Shown: positions 1 through 7,788, counted from the stretch's first letter. The stretch is DNA of 48,033 nt from CAWEHQ01 sp051001995 (GCA_051001995.1 JBPCMT010000021.1:1-48033); one strand, 5' to 3'. The notes: a model not told the origin generated them from the sequence alone. Numbers and translations are program-made.

Positions 1-12
1 CGCTTCGGGCGC

Positions 13-801
13 TCAGAGCACCACCGCGCTCTCCCGGGCCTTGGCGCAGATGTCGTCCGGCTGCGGACCGACGCGCGGCACCGCCCGGAACAGAAGCGCG
101 CGCAGTCTATCGAGGTTCTGGGAGAAGGCTTTGAACGCGGCCTGCGCCGACACTGCCTCGATGCCGGGGTCGTCGGCGAGCCCGACGTCGTAGTCGGTGA
201 CCAGCGAGACGTTCGCATAGCAGAGCTCGAGCTCGCGGGCCAGCCACGCCTCCGGGTACTGGGTCATGTTCACGACGTCCCACCCAGTCGACGCGAACCA
301 GCGCGACTCCGCCCGCGTCGAGAAGCGCGGGCCCTGGACGACCACCACCGTGCCGCCGTCGACGACCGGGATGTCGAGCTCGCGGGCGGCCTCGACCAAC
401 GTCCGCCGCAGGCCGGGGCAGTAGGGATCGGCGGCCGAGACGTGCGTGGTCTCGGGGCCCTCGTAGAAGGTGTCGGGCCGGCCGTGGGTGCGGTCGACAA
501 ACTGGTCCGCCACGACGAACGTCCCGGGCGCCAGCTCGCGGCGCAACGATCCGCACGCCGACGGACCGACGATCCGCCTGACTCCCGCCTCTCGCATCGC
601 CCACACGTTGGCGCGGTAGTTCACCCGGTGAGGCGGCAGGTGGTGGGCGTCGCCGTGGCGCGGCATGAAGGCGGTCCTGACGCCGTCGAGCTCCCCTACC
701 CGCACGGGTGCCGACGGGTCCCCGTAGGGCGTCGCGATCACGAGCTCCTCGTGGTCGTCGAGGAGACGGTAGAGACCCGAGCCGCCGAAGACCCCGATCA
801 T
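13..801 (-). CDS. mtnP: S-methyl-5'-thioadenosine phosphorylase (MTAP)
   Basis: Phosphorolyses methylthioadenosine to adenine and methylthioribose-1-phosphate in the cytosol, recycling the polyamine/methionine by-product. The 262-residue protein has the PNP/MTAP family 2 fold signatures: a GGSGLY phosphate-binding start at residues 5-10, MPRHG, VGPSACGSL, and the NMTQYPEA substrate loop. The TDYD motif near residue 210 is the one that selects adenine in MTAP; hypoxanthine/guanine-specific PNPs carry Asn there. The ATG at 801 is chosen because the MIGVFGGSG start matches the family and lies 16 bases after the stop of the DUF1844 gene; the frame remains open upstream but that part is low-complexity Arg/Ser. 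It is the last gene of the minus-strand array. Confidence 0.9.
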   Translation of the reverse strand: MIGVFGGSGLYRLLDDHEELVIATPYGDPSAPVRVGELDGVRTAFMPRHGDAHHLPPHRVNYRANVWAMREAGVRRIVGPSACGSLRRELAPGTFVVADQFVDRTHGRPDTFYEGPETTHVSAADPYCPGLRRTLVEAARELDIPVVDGGTVVVVQGPRFSTRAESRWFASTGWDVVNMTQYPEAWLARELELCYANVSLVTDYDVGLADDPGIEAVSAQAAFKAFSQNLDRLRALLFRAVPRVGPQPDDICAKARESAVVL

Positions 802-817
802 GCCGGAGCCCGGCTCA

Positions 818-1300
818 CTAGCGCCCGGGCGTCCAGATCTTCGAGCGCGCCTTGGCGCGCTCGACCTCGTCCGGTGTCGGCTGGCCCGCGCCGCCGCGCT
901 TGGGGGCCTCACCCGGCGACGGCGGCCCAGCGCCCGGCGCCGGCTCCGCGGGGGCACCGGCCGCAGGCTGCCCCGAACGCGCGTCGGCGCCGCCCGCCTC
1001 GCGCGCGAAGGCCACCTGGAGCTGGCTGAGCGCCTCCCGCACCGCGCGCTCTTCCTCGGGCCCGAGCAGCGGCGTGAGCGCCCGCGTCGCCTCGATCGCG
1101 AGCCGGGCCTGGTCGAGATCGCGCTCGTCCTGCGCCTCGGGCGCGAGCCCGAGGCGGCGACCGCCGAGGTTGACGAGCGTCGCAACGGTCTGGAGCAGGA
1201 CGTCCTCCACCCTGATCCGCTTCATCTGCTCCTCCATTGCGGCGCGCAGCTCCTCCTCGGTGGGCTGCCGTCCGCCCGGTCCCGCTTCCTGCTCCTTCAT
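818..1300 (-). CDS. DUF1844 family protein
   Basis: A 160-residue protein of unknown function. Residues about 20-75 form the helical DUF1844-like core (EDVLLQTVATLVNLGGRRLG, then DLDQARLAIEATRALTPLLG), which is widespread next to housekeeping genes in actinobacteria and other phyla. The last 60 residues are a Pro/Ala/Gly linker followed by a short basic end (VERAKARSKIW). The ATG at 1300 overlaps the stop of the upstream glutamate-cysteine ligase-like gene by 4 bases (ATGA), and GGAGGGAG lies just upstream, so the start is well supported. The biochemical role is not known from the sequence. Confidence 0.75.
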   Translation of the reverse strand: MKEQEAGPGGRQPTEEELRAAMEEQMKRIRVEDVLLQTVATLVNLGGRRLGLAPEAQDERDLDQARLAIEATRALTPLLGPEEERAVREALSQLQVAFAREAGGADARSGQPAAGAPAEPAPGAGPPSPGEAPKRGGAGQPTPDEVERAKARSKIWTPGR

Positions 1301-2442
1301 GTCGTGACTCCCTCCGACTGGTAGGTGCGTTGGGTCTCCGCGACCTCGGCCGCGTAGACCTCCTCGATCGTCGCGCCGCCCTCGAGCGCGCGGCGCTGAC
1401 GCGTGGCGCCGTCCTCTCGGGGCAGCTCCAGGTCGATCCCGAGCTCCGCGCGCGCCGGGGCGGTCCACTCGAGCAGCCGCTCGCCCGTCGCCCCGGCAGG
1501 CAGCTCCTCGCCGCGCTCGAGGTCGATCATGCTCGCTCCGGCGCCGTGGCGGATCGCGCGCCACATGTTCTCCTCGATCAGGCGCGCCGCCGCGGGCGGC
1601 GGACCGACACCATCGTCGTGGTCGAGCGCCGCCTGGGTCACGCACGCCGCCATCAGGCCGGCGAGCGCGGTCGAGTCCTCGGCGCTCGTCTGGGCGTCGC
1701 ACATTCGCACCTCGATCGTCCCGAACCGATGGTGGGGGCGCACGCTCCACCAGAGCTGGGTGAACTCGGTGATCGAGCGCGTCCGCGCGAGCACGTCGAC
1801 GTAACCGGCGTACGTGGCGAAATCGCCGAACACGTCGGGGACGCCGCAGCGCGGGAAGGAACGCGTGAAGAGCTGCGAGCGCGCGGACGCGAGGCGCGAG
1901 TCGCGACCGTCGAGGAACGGCGAGTTCGCGGACACGGCGAGGAGGTCCGGCAGCACCGCCCTGAGGCGGTCGCAGACCGCGATCGCCCGGTCCGCGCCCC
2001 TGATGCCGACGTGCACCTGGACGCTGAATGTGTTGTTTCGCCACGCCACGTAGCCGAGCTGCTGATCGAGCAGGCGGTAGTGCTCGGTGTCGATGATCCG
2101 CTGCTCCTGCCACGGGCTCCACGGATGGGCGCCGGTCGCCCCGAGCAGGACGCCGCGATCGGCCGCCAGGCCGAACAGGCGACCACAAGCGTCGCGCTGG
2201 CTCTCCAGCGCGTCGGCGAACGTGGCGCCCTTCGCCGACCGGATCTCGATCTCCGAGGCGATCAGCTCCCCGGCAACGGCCCAGGCTAGGACGGAGTCCG
2301 ACGCCGCCGCCTCGTTGAGCTCGTCGAAGCGCTGAGTGAGCGCATGGGTCTCGGGGTCGACGATCGCGAACTCCTCCTCGATCCCGATGGTGAAGTCGTC
2401 GGAGGCGTCGAACACCTCGCGCGTGCGGGCCATGTCGAGCAT
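1297..2442 (-). CDS. GCS2-type carboxylate-amine ligase (glutamate-cysteine ligase YbdK family)
   Basis: Belongs to the glutamate-cysteine ligase type 2 (GCS2/YbdK) family, which joins the gamma-carboxylate of glutamate to an amine using ATP. The 381-residue protein shows the IGIEEEF motif near residue 20, EIEIRSAKG, the WRNNTFSVQVHVG core strand and the GTIEVRMCDAQTS substrate-binding segment. Members include gamma-glutamylcysteine synthases, but several YbdK proteins have other or weak activities, so the exact substrate is open. It lies 27 bases downstream of rex and near a glutaredoxin, which fits a thiol-redox role but does not prove it. A second in-frame ATG at 2433 is equally plausible; neither has a clear ribosome-binding site. 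Confidence 0.85.
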   Translation of the reverse strand: MLDMARTREVFDASDDFTIGIEEEFAIVDPETHALTQRFDELNEAAASDSVLAWAVAGELIASEIEIRSAKGATFADALESQRDACGRLFGLAADRGVLLGATGAHPWSPWQEQRIIDTEHYRLLDQQLGYVAWRNNTFSVQVHVGIRGADRAIAVCDRLRAVLPDLLAVSANSPFLDGRDSRLASARSQLFTRSFPRCGVPDVFGDFATYAGYVDVLARTRSITEFTQLWWSVRPHHRFGTIEVRMCDAQTSAEDSTALAGLMAACVTQAALDHDDGVGPPPAAARLIEENMWRAIRHGAGASMIDLERGEELPAGATGERLLEWTAPARAELGIDLELPREDGATRQRRALEGGATIEEVYAAEVAETQRTYQSEGVTT

Positions 2443-2469
2443 CCGCTTGCTTCAGGCCTGGGGACCAGG

Positions 2470-3141
2470 TCAGGTTAGGTAGAAGTAGAGCGCGTAGAGG
2501 AGGTCGACCGCGGGGCTCGAGGTGTGCACCGTCACCTCCGGGGGGACCTGGAGCAGCGCTTCCGAGTAGTTGAAGATGATCCGCACGCCGGCCGTGACGA
2601 GATCGTCGGCCACCGCCTGGGCCGCCTCGGTGGGGACCGCGAGGACCCCCACGACGATGTCCTCCTCCTCGACGACGGTCGGCAGCTCGTCGTAGTCGCG
2701 CACCCTCAGCTCTCTGCCGATCGGCTCGCCGATCTTCTCGGGGTCGCGGTCGAAGATCGCGACGACACGGAAGCCGTGGTCCGCGAAGATCGCGGAGCTC
2801 GCTATCGCCTTGCCGAGGTGGCCGGCGCCGAACAGGGCGATGTTGTGCTGGCCGCTCGTCCGCAGGATCTTCCGGATCTGCGCCAGCAGCGAGTCGACGT
2901 TGTAGCCGACTCCGCGCTTGCCGAACTTGCCGAAACCGGAGAGGTCGCGCCGGATCTGCGTCGAGTTGATGTGCGTGTACTCGGCAAGCTCCTGCGACGA
3001 GATCGTGTCGCGGCCCATCTTCCTGGCCTGGGTGAGGACCTGGAGGTAGCGCGAGAGCCGCGCCGCTACCCCGAGCGACAGGCGCTCACCGTCGCGGCCG
3101 CCCAGCCCGACGGCGGTCCCGTACGGCTCGTTGAAGCTCAC
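2470..3141 (-). CDS. rex: Redox-sensing transcriptional repressor Rex
   Basis: A DNA-binding repressor that senses the NADH/NAD+ ratio and controls respiratory and fermentative genes. The 223-residue protein has the N-terminal winged helix (RLSRYLQVL near residue 30, SSQELAEYTHINSTQIRRDL at 48-67, FGKRGVGYNV) followed by a Rossmann domain with GAGHLG at 105-110 and the C-terminal swapped helix ending in LYALYFYLT. Length is typical. The start is GTG. It follows the glutaredoxin gene by 9 bases and precedes the glutamate-cysteine ligase-like gene. I could not find a convincing Rex operator by eye in the neighbouring intergenic DNA. Confidence 0.95.
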   Translation of the reverse strand: MSFNEPYGTAVGLGGRDGERLSLGVAARLSRYLQVLTQARKMGRDTISSQELAEYTHINSTQIRRDLSGFGKFGKRGVGYNVDSLLAQIRKILRTSGQHNIALFGAGHLGKAIASSAIFADHGFRVVAIFDRDPEKIGEPIGRELRVRDYDELPTVVEEEDIVVGVLAVPTEAAQAVADDLVTAGVRIIFNYSEALLQVPPEVTVHTSSPAVDLLYALYFYLT

Positions 3142-3150
3142 GCGAGCACT

Positions 3151-3408
3151 CTAGTCACTGGCTGATTGCTCGAGGCCGTCGAGCATGCGCCCGAGCGTCG
3201 CGCCGTCCACGAAGTAGTGAAAGCGCTCCTCGCCGTCGACCGCGACCACCGGGATCCGCTCGCCGTAGGCACGCTCGAGGGACGGGTCGAGCGAGACGTC
3301 GACCTCGCGCAGCTCGACCGGCCGCCCGTCGAGCGCCGCCGCCACCGCCGCGCGCGCGTCGTCGCAGAGATGGCAGCCCGGCTTCCCGTAGAGGGTCACC
3401 ATCACCAT
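3151..3408 (-). CDS. Glutaredoxin family protein
   Basis: A small (85-residue) thioredoxin-fold protein. The N-terminal strand VTLYGKPGCHLCDDA carries a CHLC (CxxC) active site at residues 12-15, and the cis-proline motif ERIPVVAVDG follows near residue 50, as in the DUF836/glutaredoxin-like family. It probably acts as a dithiol reductant or disulfide-relay protein in the cytosol. It starts 5 bases after the tsaD stop and ends 9 bases before rex, so all three should be on one transcript. The tandem ATG-GTG-ATG-GTG start makes the exact first residue uncertain by two codons. Confidence 0.85.
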   Translation of the reverse strand: MVMVTLYGKPGCHLCDDARAAVAAALDGRPVELREVDVSLDPSLERAYGERIPVVAVDGEERFHYFVDGATLGRMLDGLEQSASD

Positions 3409-3413
3409 CGCGT

Positions 3414-4430
3414 CTACGCGGAGCGGGCGAACGCGTCGAGGTCCAGGTAGCCGGGGTACTCGATCGGCTCGAGAAAGCGGGCGGCGCCGGCGATCATTGC
3501 GGCGTTGTCGGTGCAGAGCGAGAGGTCGGGGACCGACACGCCCACATCCATCTCCTCCCCCAGCTCGGCCGCCCGCCGGCGCAGCTCGGAGTTGGCCGCC
3601 ACGCCGCCGCCGATCGACAGTCGAGCGACACCCTCGCGCTCGAGCGCTTCGCCGGTCCGCGCGAGGAGCGCGTCGATGATCGCGCGCTGGTAGGAGGCCG
3701 CGAGGTCGGCCGCGCGCCGCTGCGTCTCGGCCTCGCCGAGGTCACGCGTCCGGTAGAGGAGGGCGGTCTTGAGACCCGAGAAGGAAAAGTCGAGGCCCGT
3801 GCCCGGCCGCGAGCGCGGAAACGCGAACGCGTCGGGATCGCCCTCGCCGGCGATGCGGTCGATCGCGGGGCCGCCAGGGTAGGAGAGCCCCAGCATCCGC
3901 GCGCCCTTGTCGAAGGCCTCGCCGGCCGAGTCGTCGAGCGAGCGTCCGAGCACCCGATACCGAGCCGGCTCGTCGACGCGCGCGACGAACGTGTGGCCGC
4001 CGCTGGCCACGAGGCACATGTACGGCGCCTCCAGATGCTGCGGCGCGAGCGTCGCCGCCGTGACGTGACCGTGAAGATGATCGACCGCGACGAGCGGGAG
4101 CTCGCGGGCGGCCGCCAGCGCCTTTGCGGATGACAGTCCCACGAGCAGTGCCCCGATCAGCCCCGGCCCGGCGGTCACGGCGACCGTTCCAACCTCCTCG
4201 AGCGTGACGCCGCTTCGCTCGAGCGCGTCGTCGACCACCGGCGAGAGCGACTCCAGGTGGCGGCGGGCGGCGATCTCGGGCACGACTCCGCCGTAGCGCT
4301 CGTGCAGGAGGCCCTGCGAGGCGACGACGTTGGAGCGAACCTCACCTTCGCGCGTCACGACGGCGGCGCAGGTATCGTCGCAGCTCGTCTCGATCGCGAG
4401 GATCGAGGGTGCCGCGCCGGGCTCGCTCAC
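3414..4430 (-). CDS. tsaD: tRNA N6-threonylcarbamoyladenosine transferase TsaD
   Basis: Catalytic subunit that transfers the threonylcarbamoyl group from threonylcarbamoyl-AMP to A37 of ANN-decoding tRNAs. The 338-residue protein (family norm about 340) has the ASKHA start ILAIETSCDDT, the metal-binding pair in HLHGH at residues 118-122, LVASGGHT, the SLDDSAGEAFDKGARMLGL segment and the CTDNAAMIA end motif. The GTG at 4430 is chosen because it overlaps the rimI stop by 4 bases (GTGA); the upstream extension lies inside rimI. It forms a tsaE-tsaB-rimI-tsaD block. Confidence 0.96.
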   Translation of the reverse strand: MSEPGAAPSILAIETSCDDTCAAVVTREGEVRSNVVASQGLLHERYGGVVPEIAARRHLESLSPVVDDALERSGVTLEEVGTVAVTAGPGLIGALLVGLSSAKALAAARELPLVAVDHLHGHVTAATLAPQHLEAPYMCLVASGGHTFVARVDEPARYRVLGRSLDDSAGEAFDKGARMLGLSYPGGPAIDRIAGEGDPDAFAFPRSRPGTGLDFSFSGLKTALLYRTRDLGEAETQRRAADLAASYQRAIIDALLARTGEALEREGVARLSIGGGVAANSELRRRAAELGEEMDVGVSVPDLSLCTDNAAMIAGAARFLEPIEYPGYLDLDAFARSA

Positions 4431-4936
4431 GCCGCCCCGGCCGGGGCGGCGCCGTCCGGGGCGCGCCACATGATCAGGGCGTCCTCGCGGTTGTCGTGGT
4501 AGTAGCCGCGCCGGCGTCCGGCGGGGCGAAAGCCGAACCGCTCGTACATCGAGATCGCGGGCCGGTTGGACATCCTCACCTCGAGCGTGTACTGGGCGCC
4601 GCCGTCGTCCTGCTCGAAGAGCCGTTCGAGCAGCGCGGTGGCGACCCCGCGGCGACGGCGGCGACCGTCAACGGCGATGTTCATGACGTGCCAGACGCGC
4701 TCGTAGCGCGAGCAGATCACGTAGCCGATCAGGCGGTCGTGGCGCAGGGCGGCGAGGCAGATGCCCGACGGCTTGGAGAGCTCCAGCACGAACATCGCGA
4801 GCGACCACGGGGTCGGAAAGGCGCGGCGCTCGATCGCCATCAGCTGCGGCAGGTCCGCGTAGGCGAGTCGCCGGATCGCCGGCGACACGTCGCCGGCCTC
4901 GGCCGAGACGATGGTGTTGGTCGCTGACTCGGTCAT
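4427..4936 (-). CDS. rimI: Ribosomal protein alanine N-acetyltransferase RimI
   Basis: GNAT-fold acetyltransferase, 169 residues, related to RimI, which acetylates the N-terminus of ribosomal protein S18. Visible features: LPQLMAIERRAFPTPW near residue 30, the acetyl-CoA loop RRRRRGVATALL near residue 100, and NRPAISMYERFGF near residue 130. It starts with ATG overlapping the tsaB stop and ends overlapping the tsaD start, a position that is widely conserved in bacteria. The final Ala/Pro-rich dozen residues are outside the fold. The S18 substrate is assumed from family and context. Confidence 0.9.
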   Translation of the reverse strand: MTESATNTIVSAEAGDVSPAIRRLAYADLPQLMAIERRAFPTPWSLAMFVLELSKPSGICLAALRHDRLIGYVICSRYERVWHVMNIAVDGRRRRRGVATALLERLFEQDDGGAQYTLEVRMSNRPAISMYERFGFRPAGRRRGYYHDNREDALIMWRAPDGAAPAGAA

Positions 4937-5640
4937 CGCTGCGGGGTGGCGTCCGGTGCTCGTAGGTATCGCGGTTGCACGGCCTCGGGAGCCACGGCTG
5001 GGGCTCGGGTCGCGAGCCGGCAGATACTCGCCGCGCTGACAACGTGGCAGCGCGCCCCGGGCGGTGCGACCGCGATCGACGCTGACTCCAGAGCCTCCCG
5101 GCATCGTAGCGAGCCGTCGCCCGCGGCCAGCGGCGGCTCGAGTCCCTCGCGCCGCGCGCCGGCGACGCGCTCGATGAGCCCCGCGACGCCGGTGACGAAC
5201 GGCGGCCAGCGCTCCTCGCCCTCGACGTGCAGGGCCGCGAACACCTCATCCCGGCGCGCGTCAATCACGGGCAGCGCGACGCGAGCGTCGATGCCGGCCG
5301 CGAGCGCGGCGAGCGAGCCAATGGGCCGGAGCGGCAGGTCATGCGCGTGAGCCAGCGATCGCGCGGTGGCCAGGCCGATGCGAAGGCCGGTGTAACCGCC
5401 GGGCCCCACCCCGACCGCCACCGAGTCGAGGTCGGCGAACCCGACCCCCGCAGCGCGCATCCGTTCGACCACGCGCGGCAACAGCTCGCGGGCGTGCGCC
5501 GGTCGCTCGAGCAGTGCCGCGGTCTCGGGCCGGACCTCGAAGTGCTCGCCATCCTCGCGCTGCACGCAGACGCTGGTGGCCGCGGTCGAGGTGTCGAGCC
5601 CGAGCACCGTCATCCGCGGCTGGTGTGGCTCACGAGACAT
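4933..5640 (-). CDS. tsaB: tRNA threonylcarbamoyladenosine biosynthesis protein TsaB
   Basis: Inactive ASKHA paralogue that dimerises with TsaD in the t6A complex. About 235 residues: LGLDTSTAATSV at the start, the conserved GVGPGGYTGLRIGLATARSLA segment (VGPGSFTGLR-type motif), and LPVIDARRDEVFAA. The frame offers ATG at 5640 (11-base overlap with tsaE) or ATG at 5613 (16-base gap, giving the family-like start MTVLGLDTS). Neither has a strong ribosome-binding site; 5640 is given as the longer option. It ends in a 4-base overlap with rimI. Confidence 0.93.
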   Translation of the reverse strand: MSREPHQPRMTVLGLDTSTAATSVCVQREDGEHFEVRPETAALLERPAHARELLPRVVERMRAAGVGFADLDSVAVGVGPGGYTGLRIGLATARSLAHAHDLPLRPIGSLAALAAGIDARVALPVIDARRDEVFAALHVEGEERWPPFVTGVAGLIERVAGARREGLEPPLAAGDGSLRCREALESASIAVAPPGARCHVVSAASICRLATRAPAVAPEAVQPRYLRAPDATPQR

Positions 5641-6052
5641 CGAGCCGGCGCCGGTCGCCTCCGACGTGCTCGAGCGCGACCCTGACCGTGGCGGCGGCCA
5701 GCGCGCCCGCCGCCACTCTCGGCCACTCGATGAAGGCCACCCGCTCCTGGGTGAGGTAGTCGTCGAGCAGGCCGGGCTCCTCGACGCCGAGCGTCTCGAG
5801 CCGATACAGGTCCAGGTGGGCGACCTCAAGCGGTCGTCCACGGACCTCGCCCCAGTAGAGCTGGCCGATCGTGAACGTGGGGCTCGTGACCGCCTCGCTC
5901 ACGCCGAGCGCCCGGCAGGCTCCACGGACGAAGGTGGTCTTGCCGGCTCCGAGCTCGCCCGAGACGAGTACGACATCGCCGACGCCGAGCCGCGCGGCCA
6001 GCTCGGCGCCCGCGGCCTCGGTCTCCTCGGCGCTGCCGGTCTCCTTTCGCAC
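5630..6052 (-). CDS. tsaE: tRNA threonylcarbamoyladenosine biosynthesis ATPase TsaE
   Basis: P-loop ATPase that resets the TsaB-TsaD complex during t6A synthesis. The 140-residue protein has Walker A GELGAGKTT at residues 32-40, the switch-like SPTFTIGQLY segment near residue 57, HLDLYRLE, and VAFIEWP (the Walker B-like IEWPE-type motif, here with Arg after the proline). Start is GTG. It is the first of the tsaE-tsaB-rimI-tsaD block, 62 bases after the uracil-DNA glycosylase gene, so a promoter may lie in that gap or further upstream. Confidence 0.95.
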   Translation of the reverse strand: MRKETGSAEETEAAGAELAARLGVGDVVLVSGELGAGKTTFVRGACRALGVSEAVTSPTFTIGQLYWGEVRGRPLEVAHLDLYRLETLGVEEPGLLDDYLTQERVAFIEWPRVAAGALAAATVRVALEHVGGDRRRLDVS

Positions 6053-6114
6053 GGCGTCAGTCTTACCCCGGACTCAGGCGGCCGACTCACGGCCCTCCGA
6101 ATGCCCGTTCGACG

Positions 6115-6894
6115 CTACCCGAACAGCCCGAGCTGAGGGGCGGGCACCCGCTCGGGCTCTCGGCCGCCCGGCATGGGGCCGGCCGCTGCCGGCTCACGCG
6201 CGGCGCTCCCTCCCTCGAGCGGCGGTGCGACGCTGGGCTCGGGCCGCGGCTCGGCCAGCAGATCGGGTAGGCGGCGGAAGTCGTCGCGAAGCTGACGGCG
6301 CGCGGCGTCGCTTCGCAGCGCCGCCGCGGGGTGCAGGATCGGGTACAGGCGCACGGTCCGTCCGGAGAGCTCGCGCTCCTGCGGGCGGCCGCGAACGCTC
6401 GTGATCCCGCGCGGGCTGCCGGTCAGGAGCTTGGTGGCGAAGTTGCCGAGCGTGCAGACGACGCGTGGCTCGATCAGCTCGATCTGGCGGAAGAGGTGGG
6501 GCTTGCACGCCTCGATCTCGTCGGGGTGCGGGTCGCGGTTGTCCGGCGGGCGGTGCTTGAGCACGTTCGCGACGAACACGTCGCCGCGGCTCAGCCCGAT
6601 CTCGGCGAGCAGCTCGTCGAGCAGCTTCCCGGCCCGGCCGACGAACGGGATCCCCTGCTGATCCTCGTGGAAGCCCGGGGCCTCGCCTGCGAACATCAGG
6701 TCGGCGTCGGCGTTGCCGTTGCCGAAGACCAGGTTGATGGCGCACCCCGCCAGCTGACAGTCGCGGCAATCTCCGAGGCGCCGGTAGAGCTCCACCAGCC
6801 GCTCGCGGCGCTCCGCGGGCGGGCGCCCGGACGCGCCGGGCTCCGAGCCGAGGGCCGATTCGCGGGGGAGCGCGGCGACCGAGTTCTCAGCCAT
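6115..6894 (-). CDS. Type-4 (4Fe-4S) uracil-DNA glycosylase with C-terminal clamp-like motif
   Basis: Removes uracil from DNA, starting base-excision repair of deaminated cytosine. In the 259-residue protein, C43, C46, C130 and C147 match the four iron-sulfur cluster ligands of family 4 UDGs. Motif 1 is GEAPG (70-74), followed by HEDQQGIPFVGRAGKLLD; motif 2 lies in ILHPAA (187-191). The catalytic domain ends near residue 213. A Pro/Ala/Gly-rich tail of about 45 residues then ends in QLGLFG, where QLGLF (254-258) resembles the bacterial beta-clamp-binding pentapeptide. The start is ATG. The gene precedes tsaE and is divergent from nothing nearby; the lipoprotein gene upstream is on the same strand, 27 bases away. 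Confidence 0.93.
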   Translation of the reverse strand: MAENSVAALPRESALGSEPGASGRPPAERRERLVELYRRLGDCRDCQLAGCAINLVFGNGNADADLMFAGEAPGFHEDQQGIPFVGRAGKLLDELLAEIGLSRGDVFVANVLKHRPPDNRDPHPDEIEACKPHLFRQIELIEPRVVCTLGNFATKLLTGSPRGITSVRGRPQERELSGRTVRLYPILHPAAALRSDAARRQLRDDFRRLPDLLAEPRPEPSVAPPLEGGSAAREPAAAGPMPGGREPERVPAPQLGLFG

Positions 6895-6921
6895 TGCCGC
6901 GAAGCGTAGTTAGCCGGTCGG

Positions 6922-7536
6922 CTATCTGCCGATCACGAACTGTCGCTTCTGCCCAAGCGAGAAGTGGGTCTCCCCGGGCGTCGTCTCGACCGGGCACAGC
7001 ATCCCGTAGCTGCCTGGCTTGAGCGTGACCTCGAGCGTGTCCGGCGAGTCCTCCTCCGCCCTGGCCTCGAGCGAGCCCAGCTCCCTCGCGGTGCCATCCT
7101 CGCCGTGCGTCCTCAGGACCTCGGAGAAGGTCGCGTCGTCGGCGATCCGGACCAGGATCATCACGTGCGGCTCCTGTCCGACGTTCTCGAGGCTGAAGAT
7201 CGACCTCCCCCTCAGTGGCTTGCGGGAGAGCTCGAACGAATACTCGTCCGCGGTCACCCGGACCTCGGTCGGCTTGGTGGCCGCGTCGGCGGCGGCAGTC
7301 GCCTCCTCGGCGGACGACGCCGCCTCCCGGCCGGCCTGCGTCGCGTCCTCGGCTGCCGCGGCCGCGTCCTCGGCTGCCGCGGCGGCGTCCTCAGCCGCGG
7401 CGGCCGCGTCCTCGGCTGCCGCGGCGATCTCCTCGGCCGAGGTCGGCCCCTCGACCGGCTCCCCCTCGCCGCAAGCTCCGGCGAGCAGCGTCGTGCACGC
7501 CAGCAGGGTGGCTGCGACCGTTCGCCTGCTTGTCAC
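6922..7536 (-). CDS. Lipoprotein with Ala/Glu heptad repeats and a cupredoxin-like domain
   Basis: A 204-residue secreted lipoprotein. The GTG at 7536 is chosen because AGGAGG sits 8 bases upstream (7545-7550) and it gives a clean signal peptide with a lipobox ending at C22 (LLAGAC). Residues about 36-65 are four heptads of the AEDAAAA type, likely a rigid helix or spacer. Residues about 90-204 look like a cupredoxin: H124 in QEPHVM, then C181 in YGMLCP, H191 and Q196 in THFSLGQ, with LKPGSY before the Cys. The ligand spacing resembles nitrite-reductase-type copper sites, but Gln stands where Met is usual. An electron-transfer or copper-binding role outside the membrane is inferred; no close named family is recognised. 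Confidence 0.7.
   Translation of the reverse strand: MTSRRTVAATLLACTTLLAGACGEGEPVEGPTSAEEIAAAAEDAAAAAEDAAAAAEDAAAAAEDATQAGREAASSAEEATAAADAATKPTEVRVTADEYSFELSRKPLRGRSIFSLENVGQEPHVMILVRIADDATFSEVLRTHGEDGTARELGSLEARAEEDSPDTLEVTLKPGSYGMLCPVETTPGETHFSLGQKRQFVIGR
7343..7426 (-). repeat. Four 21-bp tandem repeats (heptad-coding)
   Basis: Four consecutive 21-base units beginning GCGTCCTCGG on the plus strand (7343, 7364, 7385, 7406) differ at only a few, mostly silent positions. Read on the minus strand they encode the AEDAAAA heptads of the lipoprotein. The copy number could vary by slippage between strains. Confidence 0.85.
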
Positions 7537-7692
7537 CGGGGCATCCTCCTGACGGGATCGCGGAGCCGTGGGCGGCCGGATCCTGCCCGGCCGCACGCCA
7601 CGCCGCAGGTGGCGCGGCAGGGGTCAGGCTATCCTTTCGAGCAGGCCGCTACCCCCGTGGAGTGGACCCACCCGTTCGACACCGAACCGGTA

Positions 7693-7706
7693 TCTCGCAT
7701 GCGAGA
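7693..7706. promoter_or_regulatory. 14-bp perfect palindrome upstream of the pan operon
   Basis: TCTCGCATGCGAGA is a perfect 14-base palindrome in the 252-base gap between the divergent lipoprotein gene and the DUF2520-panCDB operon. It lies about 80 bases before the preferred start of the DUF2520 gene and contains the alternative ATG (7699). It could be an operator for a dimeric repressor; no known consensus was matched. Confidence 0.25.
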
Positions 7707-7788
7707 ACTCGACCGGCGCGCCGCCGAGTCAACGAGCTTCAAGCCGGCCGCATCCGGCCGGTCCCCCCTGTCTGTCGGCGGGACGCCG

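Noticed and set aside
7343..7426. Short tandem repeat array considered as CRISPR
   Set aside because: Units are contiguous without spacers and encode protein heptads; no cas genes in the window.
7640..7730. tRNA-like fragment (CCCGTTCGACACC and nearby stems)
   Set aside because: The T-loop-like piece has no matching acceptor stem, D-arm or anticodon arm at proper spacing.
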